A stretch of 64,000 bases of DNA from an uncultured Muribaculaceae bacterium (GTDB taxonomy: Bacteria > Bacteroidota > Bacteroidia > Bacteroidales > Muribaculaceae): positions 1 to 64,000 of the forward strand of contig CAMWRV010000004.1 in assembly GCA_947176745.1 (NCBI GenBank), read 5' to 3'. The notes beneath the pieces were generated by a model that saw nothing but the letters and a program-made list of their open reading frames with translations, did no database searches and was not told where the DNA came from. Below are positions 15,650 to 23,113 of the stretch, piece by piece. The translations under genes and the position numbers were made by a program. Within the stretch, counting starts at the first letter, position 1. Each line of letters opens with the position of its first letter.

Positions 15650-16833
15650 TATACGCGGAGGGCTGCCTCAAGGGTGTCGAGGGCGGCGGCGAGATAGAGG
15701 ATATCGTGCACGTAGGCTATGCGTACCTGGTCGCGTCCGGCCTCCCTGTCGGTGTAGAATCCGGAGGCCGGAGCCATGAACACCGTCGCGCCCTCGTGGC
15801 TGAATTCCTCCAGACACCAGCGGCAGAACTCGTCGGCGTCGTCGACTGGGAGCGACGCAACCGTGTAGAACGCTCCCATCGGCATGGGGGAGTGGCATCC
15901 CGGTATGGCGTTGATGCGTGCGATCAGGTAATTGCGCCGCTCAAGATAGCGGTCGTAAACCTCCTTCATGTATTCCTCGGGAGTGTCGACCGATGCCTCG
16001 GCCACGATCTGGCCGAGCAGCGGCGGGCTGAGCCTCGCCTGACAGAACTTCATGACGTTGGCCCGCACCTCGGGGTCGCGGCTCACGAGCGCGCCGATGC
16101 GTATGCCGCATTCGTTGTAGCGCTTGGAGACCGAGTCGATGAGCACCGCGTTCTCGCGCACTTCCGGCAGACTCATCACCGATACGAAAGGCTGGTCGGA
16201 ATAGCAGAACTCGCGGTAGACTTCGTCGGAGAAGAGGAAGAGGCCGTGGCGCGAGGCGAGTCCGGCTATTGCCTCAAGCTCGCGGCGCGTGTAGATGTAG
16301 CCGGTCGGGTTGTTGGGGTTGCAGACCAGTATCCCCTTGGTGCGCGGAGTGATGAGCCGCTCGAACTCCTCGACCGGAGGGAGACGGAAACCGTCGGCGA
16401 TCGTGGTGGTGACAGGCACGATCTTCGCGCCGGCCGAGATGGCGAATGCCATGTAGTTGGCATAGGCCGGTTCGGGAATTATGATCTCGTCGCCCGGATC
16501 GAGGCAAGCCATGAATGCGAACAGCACAGCCTCCGAGCCGCCGGTGGTGATGATGATCTCGTCGGGGCGTATGTCGAGGCCGCACCTGCTGTAGTATTCG
16601 GCCATCTTCACCCTCAGCGACTCAAGCCCCTCGGAGGGGGAATATTCGAGCACGTCGCGGGTTATGTGGCGCAGGGCCTCTATGGCCTGTGGCGGAGTGG
16701 GCACGTCGGGCTGGCCGATGTTGAGCCGGTAGACGGTGGTGCCGCGCAGTTCGGCCTCGCGGGCCGCGCCGGCGAGACGGCGTATGGGGGAGGCGGGCAT
16801 TCCTAGTCCCCGCCGTGATACTTTTCCTTTCAT
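15631..16833 (-). CDS. PLP-dependent class I/II aminotransferase
   Basis: A 400-residue enzyme from the ATG at 16833; the open frame continues 28 codons upstream through the intergenic hairpin region but without homology. The family pattern is clear: YRLNIGQPDVPTP at the N-terminus, EYSPSEGLESLR, ITTGGSEAVLFAF for cofactor phosphate binding, CNPNNPTGYIYT, FSDEVYREF, and DSVSKRYNECGIRIG with the PLP-binding lysine K237. The length and motifs fit aspartate/aromatic aminotransferase-like enzymes of fold type I. Substrate specificity cannot be read from sequence. It is cytoplasmic and monocistronic by layout. Confidence 0.93.
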   Translation of the reverse strand: MKGKVSRRGLGMPASPIRRLAGAAREAELRGTTVYRLNIGQPDVPTPPQAIEALRHITRDVLEYSPSEGLESLRVKMAEYYSRCGLDIRPDEIIITTGGSEAVLFAFMACLDPGDEIIIPEPAYANYMAFAISAGAKIVPVTTTIADGFRLPPVEEFERLITPRTKGILVCNPNNPTGYIYTRRELEAIAGLASRHGLFLFSDEVYREFCYSDQPFVSVMSLPEVRENAVLIDSVSKRYNECGIRIGALVSRDPEVRANVMKFCQARLSPPLLGQIVAEASVDTPEEYMKEVYDRYLERRNYLIARINAIPGCHSPMPMGAFYTVASLPVDDADEFCRWCLEEFSHEGATVFMAPASGFYTDREAGRDQVRIAYVHDILYLAAALDTLEAALRVYPGRKI

Positions 16834-16896
16834 ATTCCTGTTGTGTTTCTCTGATCCGGCCCGTGGGGAGCCGTGAGGAAGTGGGGTATGCAAACG

Positions 16897-16936
16897 ACAA
16901 AGAGGAGCCGTCGGCATTCGGACGGTTCCTCTTTGT
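16897..16936. terminator. Strong hairpin, terminator of GH31 gene
   Basis: ACAAAGAGGAGCCGTC (16897-16912) pairs with GACGGTTCCTCTTTGT (16921-16936), 16 base pairs with a single G-U, around an 8-base loop. It lies 24 bases after the stop of the minus-strand GH31 gene and is T-rich on both sides. Confidence 0.8.
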
Positions 16937-16960
16937 TAACGCTATGTCGGGCCGGTTGTT

Positions 16961-19900
16961 TTACCGGACGATCATTTTGACAGTCTTCGAGCGGGTTTCT
17001 CCGGCGGAGTTGCGGCCAGTGAGACGGCCGATATATATGCCTGCGGGGAGCGACACCGCTGTCTGGGAGGCATATCCGTCGGCGGTCAGGCCGCCGATGC
17101 TGAGGGCGTGTGTGCCTGTCGCGCCGAACACGTCGATTGTCAGATCTTCTGTGCCTTCGGGGGCGGAATATGTGAAATATCCGTCGCCGTAGGCGAGAGT
17201 CATCGCGCCGAGAGAGGCGGGAGTCTCGATGCCGGTCAGGATTCCAGTCTCGCCGGCCTCCACGTTGTAGCGCTCAAGCGGATTGAGCTGCGGGAGACGC
17301 ACGTAAGCGGTGCGTGATTCCGGATCGACATATACGGCGTTGGTAGTGCGAGAGTCGGAGGTCACGTCGGCGAGCGACGAGGCTTTCTCGATGGTAGAGT
17401 ATGCCCAGGGTGTCTCTGCTTCCGCACGCATGGGGCCGTTGCGTTTCTGAGTCTGCTGGTCGTAGAATCCGATGTGTTCGAGATCGACGCCGGGCATGCC
17501 GACTGCGTGGATGCGGATGAGCACGTCCTGGGTGGTGTACATGCCGTCCCATCCGTCGCCCTCGCGGTCGATATAGATAAGGATGCTGTTGTCGGCGCCC
17601 TTGCCCGAGAACTTGGTCACCACATACTTGCCGTCGGCGATCGAGTTGACGCTCTGGTGGTCGTCGTCGAAGAGCACGCTGCCGTCGCGGGTCTCTGACT
17701 TCGTGGGGAAGTAGTCGACGGTGATGCGGTCAGTGCGGATCTCGGCGGTGTTGGTGAACGTGTCCTGACGGTAGCGGGTCACGAACGAGCCCCGGCGCAT
17801 GAAGCGGGGGAGCACGTTGGCGGGTGCGGGGTAGTTGACAGTCTGGTGGCCGGAGTAAACGGTCTTGAAGTCGGTCATGTCAAGCCAGTCACCCTCGGGG
17901 AAGGTGATGCTCCGCGATGTACCGCTGTCAAGCACCGGAGCCACGTAGATGTCGGGACCCCAGAGATAAGCGTCGATGCAGTTCGCCAGTTTTTCGGGGT
18001 AGTCGCGGTCGTTGAAGTTGGCCGGACGAGCGATCGGCGTGCCGAAGCGGGTGTAGGCATACGACTGAGAGTAAGTGTAGGGCAGGTATGCGTAGCGCAG
18101 GTTGATGGCATTGCGCACATCATCGCGCACGCTTGCGTATTCGCTGTTCCACACCTCGGGCTTGGTGGCCGAGTGTGTGCGCATAGCAGGATAGAAAACG
18201 GCAAGCTGCACCCAGCGGCGGTAAAGGCTGGCGTCAGTGTAGTCGTTGTTGGCTGTGAAGCCGCCGATGTCAGATCCCAAATATCCAATGCCCGACATTG
18301 AGGCATTGACAAGAGAAGGAACTTGAACCTGCAGTCCTTCCCAACTGCGCATGATGTCGCCGGTCCAGGGGAATGTGCTGTAGCGCTGCATTCCGGCTGT
18401 TCCGGCACGGGGTATAAGAATGTGGCGTTGATTGCTGAATCTGGTTTTTAGTTTTCGGTAAACGGCCTCTGTCCATAGATTGCCGAATTCATTGTGAGCC
18501 TGCTCAACGGTAGAATTCAAATGACGTGAATCTCCATCATGCGCTTCCGGTTCACCGAGATCAAGCCACCATCCAGCCATGCCGTTTTGTGTGTGTTCCA
18601 CATATTGCTCGGCAAACCAGTCCATGGCATCCGGATTTAATGCATCTATAAGTCCAACGTCCGCACCCTTTCCGATCCAGTTCATATGGTCATTGTCCGA
18701 GACGTGTTCATCAGCTAACCATCCATTGCTTTTCAGGAGGTTATAATTGTTTTGTGCGGGTCCGACGCTGTTGAAGAATGGTTCGGTAATAGCTATGCTG
18801 TGGACATTTTCGTTGAGAAAATTATTGACAATACCCCCCTGTGAAGGGTAAGATCCATCTGTAGCCCATTTGAGACTGCCCATTCCGTATGCACCATCTG
18901 CGCCACCTTGCCAATGAATATCGAATACGATAGCATCGATCGGTATGTTGATGTCTTTGGTATTCTGAACAGCTGCTTTTGCCTCCTCGTCAGAGGCAAA
19001 ACTGTATTTGGATGTAATATATCCGAGAGCCCAGAAGGGAGGCAGTTCCTGTCGACCTGTGAGAAGGGTGTAATTCTGCATCGTTTTTTCCATTGATCCG
19101 CCTCCTATGAAATAATAGGATATGGGATCAAGGCTTCCGCTGCTATATGTTGTGCCGTTGACAGAAGGGGTGATCGTGGCATTGCGGTATTGGGAATCGA
19201 ACAGCACTCCGTAACCATTGGTAGATACGTAAAAAGGCACACAGATGTTGTGGTAGGATCTGCGATATTGGTCTTCCGGCCAGCCTCCGGTCTGAGTGTT
19301 GTTCATTATCATTGTTTTGCCGTTCCAGTCTATATATCCACCGTTATATCCGCCTCCATAGAAAGCTTCATTATTTCCGTTGGATGCAAAACCCACTTTT
19401 GATGAGCCGCCATTGGATGCGTTGACCAGACCAGTTGATTCCCCCAGAAGTTTTCTGTCGTTCTCGAAGAAGCTGACTGTGCAGTCGGATTTGTCGACGC
19501 GGACTTCCAGTCCGTCTGTAACTGTGATGACAAATATCTCCTCTTCGTCAGAGAGGGTATAATCTATGTCAGGAATCTGATATCCGAGTAAAGGATCAGC
19601 CTTGTCAACAACGGATATAGACCGACGTTCGGTTGTCTTTGTCGCTCCGTCTTTAAGAGTGAAAACCTTGATAATCTCAGGAGCCCAGACAGTCAGATAT
19701 AGTTTACCTTTTGAGCCGTTGATTATTATAGTGCCGTTTTCATCTGTGTAAGATTGAAAAGAGCCGAGATTGGTCATGTCGCCCGGGTCGAAGCTGCCAT
19801 ATTCTTCCCACCCATTATTGCTTGCGGTAAATATCATGGATCTTCCACTGATCGCTAATCCGGGTTGACTATCAGCAGGGTATCGAGGTGTTGATCCATT

Positions 19901-20506
19901 TGAACTGAAAATTACCCTTGATCCATTCTTTAGATTGTCCTGAACCTTGTAATACCAATATCCGGTCGATTCATCCTTATCCATTGGCAGACCGGGCCAT
20001 TGGTTGTTTTCGATTGTGGGATTGACATCTTCGTTGTAGATATAAGCGTACACGTCGCTCCATGCCGGATTTGTATTTGTGGTATTTAGGAATATGTAGA
20101 CATCGGGTGTAGGATCCGGATCGGGGTCGGGGTCTGGATCGGGATCCGGACCGGGATTTTCTGATACATAGTCCGCGTATGTCATACCAGTGTCTCCACT
20201 ACGTGTGTATACATGCTCATTGGCAACAATGAGGTCGTCTGTTTGCACAGAGCCAGAACCGTTGTTGAATATCACATCGGTCGAGCCGTCAGTGATGTCA
20301 TATTGCCAGATTGTTCCGGACTTGAGGGTCATAGGCTGTCCGGGCCAGCTTTCTGAGTCTTCGCCAGGCCAGTAGTAGATGTATGGGGTTTTCCAATTAG
20401 TGTCGGCATTGTCGTAGTAAACTTTTACTGCGAGCACAGGGAAACTCATTGCGAGAAGCATAAGAAAAATTGCCCCGCAACGGATCTTAGGGTTTGAAAA
20501 GTTCAT
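16961..20506 (-). CDS. GH31 alpha-glucosidase/transglucosylase with two CBM26-like modules
   Basis: An 1181-residue secreted enzyme. A signal peptide (about 1-26) is followed by two starch-binding modules of the CBM26 type, about 27-115 (VYYDNADTNWKTPYIYYWPG, WPGQPMTL) and 135-235 (VYIFLNTTNTNPAWSDVYAYIYN, WPGLPMDK), joined by a Pro-Asp repeat linker (about 118-133). Then come the GH31 N-domain and barrel. AGWWLDLGEPE places the nucleophile at D649; this DLGE form resembles oligosaccharide 4-alpha-glucosyltransferases as well as alpha-glucosidases. The C-terminus (LPAGIYIGRLTGRN to KTVKMIVR) is a type IX-secretion-like sorting domain, suggesting a surface-bound enzyme. Likely substrate: starch or other alpha-glucans. 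Base composition steps at about 18290-18420: the C-terminal third is far GC-richer than the N-terminal part, suggesting a mosaic gene. Confidence 0.88.
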   Translation of the reverse strand: MNFSNPKIRCGAIFLMLLAMSFPVLAVKVYYDNADTNWKTPYIYYWPGEDSESWPGQPMTLKSGTIWQYDITDGSTDVIFNNGSGSVQTDDLIVANEHVYTRSGDTGMTYADYVSENPGPDPDPDPDPDPDPTPDVYIFLNTTNTNPAWSDVYAYIYNEDVNPTIENNQWPGLPMDKDESTGYWYYKVQDNLKNGSRVIFSSNGSTPRYPADSQPGLAISGRSMIFTASNNGWEEYGSFDPGDMTNLGSFQSYTDENGTIIINGSKGKLYLTVWAPEIIKVFTLKDGATKTTERRSISVVDKADPLLGYQIPDIDYTLSDEEEIFVITVTDGLEVRVDKSDCTVSFFENDRKLLGESTGLVNASNGGSSKVGFASNGNNEAFYGGGYNGGYIDWNGKTMIMNNTQTGGWPEDQYRRSYHNICVPFYVSTNGYGVLFDSQYRNATITPSVNGTTYSSGSLDPISYYFIGGGSMEKTMQNYTLLTGRQELPPFWALGYITSKYSFASDEEAKAAVQNTKDINIPIDAIVFDIHWQGGADGAYGMGSLKWATDGSYPSQGGIVNNFLNENVHSIAITEPFFNSVGPAQNNYNLLKSNGWLADEHVSDNDHMNWIGKGADVGLIDALNPDAMDWFAEQYVEHTQNGMAGWWLDLGEPEAHDGDSRHLNSTVEQAHNEFGNLWTEAVYRKLKTRFSNQRHILIPRAGTAGMQRYSTFPWTGDIMRSWEGLQVQVPSLVNASMSGIGYLGSDIGGFTANNDYTDASLYRRWVQLAVFYPAMRTHSATKPEVWNSEYASVRDDVRNAINLRYAYLPYTYSQSYAYTRFGTPIARPANFNDRDYPEKLANCIDAYLWGPDIYVAPVLDSGTSRSITFPEGDWLDMTDFKTVYSGHQTVNYPAPANVLPRFMRRGSFVTRYRQDTFTNTAEIRTDRITVDYFPTKSETRDGSVLFDDDHQSVNSIADGKYVVTKFSGKGADNSILIYIDREGDGWDGMYTTQDVLIRIHAVGMPGVDLEHIGFYDQQTQKRNGPMRAEAETPWAYSTIEKASSLADVTSDSRTTNAVYVDPESRTAYVRLPQLNPLERYNVEAGETGILTGIETPASLGAMTLAYGDGYFTYSAPEGTEDLTIDVFGATGTHALSIGGLTADGYASQTAVSLPAGIYIGRLTGRNSAGETRSKTVKMIVR

Positions 20507-20575
20507 GAATGGTGATTAAAAGTTGAAAAAGTCGGTAGGTCTGAGCCTCACAGAGGGTATCAGCGTTACAGAATG

Positions 20576-20607
20576 CAAAATTACAAAAAATATACAGAAC
20601 CCACAAC
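20576..20607 (-). promoter_or_regulatory. Candidate promoter of the GH31 gene
   Basis: On the minus strand TAATTTTG (20583-20576) matches TAnnTTTG exactly. GTTG (20607-20604) lies 20 bases upstream and is one base off TTTG. The start codon is 69 bases downstream. Confidence 0.55.
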
Positions 20608-20654
20608 ATCCCCCCGCGGCAGTCGCCACCGGAAACGTGTCGATGTCCGGTAGT

Positions 20655-20672
20655 GACGCGATTAATCGCGTC
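20655..20672. repeat. Isolated REP palindrome
   Basis: Exact GACGCGATTAATCGCGTC, 18.5 kb from the RAYT gene, in the gap between the GH31 gene and tRNA-Ser. The gap (20507-20840) otherwise holds the GH31 and tRNA promoters. Confidence 0.9.
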
Positions 20673-20746
20673 CGCAGCGACAAACCCCAGATCCGCGCCG
20701 AAAAGCAGCCAATCTTCGCGAAAAAGTGAAAAAGAATTGGAAAAGA

Positions 20747-20778
20747 TTTGGAGAAACAGAAAAAAAGACTTAACTTTG
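20747..20778 (+). promoter_or_regulatory. Promoter of tRNA-Ser
   Basis: TTTG (20747-20750), a 20-base spacer and TAACTTTG (20771-20778) match both boxes of the Bacteroidetes housekeeping promoter exactly. The tRNA begins about 55 bases after the expected start of transcription. Confidence 0.75.
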
Positions 20779-20840
20779 CATTTGCAAAGCGGAAGAGACC
20801 GCGATGCCGGCAAAGCGATGCTTTGTCGGAAACATATTCT

Positions 20841-20927
20841 GGAGAGGTGGGTGAGTGGCTGAAACCACCAGTTTGCTAAACTGACGTAGGAGCAATCCTA
20901 CCACGAGTTCGAATCTCGTCCTCTCCG
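20841..20927 (+). tRNA. tRNA-Ser (anticodon GCU)
   Basis: An 87-base gene. The acceptor stem GGAGAGG pairs with CCTCTCC (20920-20926), with discriminator G. The anticodon loop TTGCTAA reads AGC/AGU codons. A long variable arm (TAGGAGCAATCCTA) is typical of serine tRNAs, and the T arm holds GAGTTCGAATCTC. No encoded CCA follows (GCTGC). Confidence 0.97.
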
Positions 20928-20944
20928 CTGCTACAAGCTTAAGG

Positions 20945-20986
20945 CGCTGAAAGACAGTTGATTACAACATCTTTCAGCGTTTTTTT
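20945..20986 (+). terminator. Rho-independent terminator after tRNA-Ser
   Basis: CGCTGAAAGA (20945-20954) pairs with TCTTTCAGCG (20970-20979), followed by seven T (20980-20986). It lies 18 bases after the tRNA. Confidence 0.9.
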
Positions 20987-21040
20987 GTATACGCAGCGTA
21001 GACGCAAATCCGCTCCAAATATTCGGTAAATGACGGTGTA

Positions 21041-21129
21041 ACTCTGTAGGGACATCGCTTTGCGATGTAGAACGGCACACGCCTACATCGCAAAGCGATG
21101 TCCCTACAAAAGCGATGTCCCTACAGAGT
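21041..21129. repeat. Second palindromic repeat family (BIME-like)
   Basis: A 26-bp arm at 21045-21070 (starting TGTAGGGACATCGC) is perfectly complementary to 21083-21108. A second partial copy of the right arm follows at 21111-21129 and is complementary to 21041-21059, so the left arm could pair with either. It shares the GTAGGGAC head with the REP copies near the RAYT gene but has a different core (ATCGCTTTGCGAT). Nothing else is visible in 20987-21227. Confidence 0.85.
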
Positions 21130-21227
21130 CGCGGATGCGCTGCACTGGCCGATAAAATTGAATCCGATCTGTCAGGATTATGTCTTAGCCGGCATTGCGT
21201 TTGGTTATGCCGGTGACGGTTTGCCGG

Positions 21228-22949
21228 TCAGAAGTTCTCGAGAACGGCTTCGAGCGATTCCTGCTGACTGAGCTGCATCTTTCGGCGTATACGGTAGCGT
21301 GAGGTGTTGACAGTCTCGGGCCGCACCGACATGATCTGGGCTATCTCCTTGGCACTCATTCCCACCCTGATATAAGCGCACAGACGCAATTCTGTTCTTG
21401 ACAGGTCGGGATATGACTCCTTGAGTGACGCGAAAAAGACGGGATGCACCTTGTCGAATCTGAGTTTGAAGTATTTCCAGTCATCATCGGCAGAAAGCTC
21501 GCTTGATATCCGTTCATTCAGAATGCGGCTTTCGTTGCCGGAAATCTCTCCCTGTTTCTCCATGTCCTGTATCTGTTCGGCAAGTTCCTTGAGTCTTGCG
21601 TTCTTCTGGGCGAGAATCATTGTGTTGGAGGCGATCTCCTTTTCCTTTGCTTCGATCTCGAGAGTATACTGTCGGTTGAGAAGTTCCAGTCTGCGGTTCT
21701 TTTCTTCCTGCAGCCTCCGTTCGCTTGCGTTTCTGCGTCTTGAAACTTGCAGGAGCCAGAAAGAGAGGCAGACGACAACGAGGAGGAACGCTATGAGCGA
21801 CATTGTCATGGCCGAACGCATGCGGTGGCGCTCTTCCTGACGGCGCAGGGTCTGTTCATAGCTGTTGATCGTCGACAGGAACTCCGATCGCTTCAGATCG
21901 GCTATGCTTTCTTGATAATATACCGAATCATTGAGCATCAGGATTCTCTGCCGGCATATTTCGGCGCTGTCTGGTCTGCCGAGCGCGCTGTAACATTTCT
22001 CAAGACCTTCCAGGGCCTGCTTCTTTCGGGTATGGTCGTTAAGCCTGTCGGCTATGGCAAAGGCCGAGGCATAATATCGTGCGCCTTCGGCAGGCTCGCC
22101 CTTTCCCGATGCGGATATTCCGAGGGCTATCCTCGATATGACCGCCAGATTGTCATCGCTTATTCCGAGGCTTATGTCGTATGCGCGTCGTGCGGCCGCC
22201 GTATCGGTATATCCGGATATGTGGAATCTTGACACAAGGACGTTGGCCACATAGATCGAGTCGTTGGCTACATATTTGTTTTTGTCAAGATCTTTCAGAA
22301 ACGACAGCCCTTTCTGCTTGTCTCCGAGAAGAAAGCTTGTGTTTGCGAGATTGATGCGGTTTTTTGTCGAGGCTGCCTGACTGCCGGTCTTCTCGAAAAG
22401 AGTCTGTGCACGCGAGTAGTACATGTCAGCCTCAGGATACTCGCCGAGGTCAAGCAGAATGGCTCCGAGGCATACCATTGCCTTGGCTGTCCAGAAATCA
22501 TCGCCGAAAGATTTCAAAATTTCGCTCTTGTCGCGGTAGAGGAAATATGCTTCGGCGAAATCTCCATTATATCTGTGGCTGTCGGCCATAAGCATAGAGA
22601 ATCGGGCATGGTCGTAAGGGTATCGGGCGGAGTCGCACAGCTGCAGAGCCTCGCCGGCGAGCCGGCGGGCAGACAGAGGGTCATCCTTGACGGCGACCCA
22701 GCCTTTCCAGAAGCATATCCGTGCGCGAGCCTGTCTCGGATCCGGTGTATCGACCGGCACATACAGCCGTGCGGCTATAGCCTTCAGGTCGCATTTGGGC
22801 ATATCGACAAATGCGGCGCGTTCCATCATCGAGTCAAACGCCTCGACATCCTTTCCAAGTGAAGGCCAGAAAAGTCTTGACCCCTCGGCTCTGGCCGGGA
22901 TCACCGCCCACAGTATGACGGCCACCATTATTTCAAGCATTCTTGCCAT
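21228..22949 (-). CDS. Membrane TPR protein with LuxR-type DNA-binding domain
   Basis: A 573-residue protein. A signal peptide/anchor is followed by a periplasmic array of about six TPRs (residues about 60-370), one transmembrane helix at about 381-403 (MSLIAFLLVVVCLSFWLLQV), a coiled coil (about 405-490) and a C-terminal helix-turn-helix: LSRTELRLCAYIRVGMSAKEIAQIMSVRPETVNTSRYRIRRKM is the GerE/LuxR pattern. This one-component membrane regulator layout is common in Bacteroidetes. It reads divergently from the 1342-residue adhesin-like gene with a 164-base shared upstream region, so that gene is the most likely target; this is inference. Confidence 0.85.
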   Translation of the reverse strand: MARMLEIMVAVILWAVIPARAEGSRLFWPSLGKDVEAFDSMMERAAFVDMPKCDLKAIAARLYVPVDTPDPRQARARICFWKGWVAVKDDPLSARRLAGEALQLCDSARYPYDHARFSMLMADSHRYNGDFAEAYFLYRDKSEILKSFGDDFWTAKAMVCLGAILLDLGEYPEADMYYSRAQTLFEKTGSQAASTKNRINLANTSFLLGDKQKGLSFLKDLDKNKYVANDSIYVANVLVSRFHISGYTDTAAARRAYDISLGISDDNLAVISRIALGISASGKGEPAEGARYYASAFAIADRLNDHTRKKQALEGLEKCYSALGRPDSAEICRQRILMLNDSVYYQESIADLKRSEFLSTINSYEQTLRRQEERHRMRSAMTMSLIAFLLVVVCLSFWLLQVSRRRNASERRLQEEKNRRLELLNRQYTLEIEAKEKEIASNTMILAQKNARLKELAEQIQDMEKQGEISGNESRILNERISSELSADDDWKYFKLRFDKVHPVFFASLKESYPDLSRTELRLCAYIRVGMSAKEIAQIMSVRPETVNTSRYRIRRKMQLSQQESLEAVLENF

Positions 22950-23046
22950 ATGACAAAATTAGCTAAAAATATTGTGGCGGCGTTGTACAGATGCTGAATT
23001 TACAGCACTTTCTCGCTTTTGTATATCATTTGTCTATATGTATTTT

Positions 23047-23077
23047 TTCGGGGAAGAGGGTGGGCATGCTAACTTTG
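23047..23077 (+). promoter_or_regulatory. Candidate promoter of the 1342-residue adhesin-like gene
   Basis: TAACTTTG (23070-23077) matches TAnnTTTG. TTCG (23047-23050) lies 19 bases upstream, one base off TTTG. The start codon follows 36 bases later. Confidence 0.6.
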
Positions 23078-23113
23078 CGCCGTGACACTTACAACAATAC
23101 ATAATGAGAGCGT

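Noticed and set aside
15565..16806. 413-codon open frame antisense to the aminotransferase
   Set aside because: Shadow frame; the minus strand carries all PLP-enzyme motifs.
20841..21129. Integration site at tRNA-Ser
   Set aside because: No integrase and no duplicated tRNA 3' end were seen nearby; the repeats after the tRNA are palindromes unrelated to its sequence.
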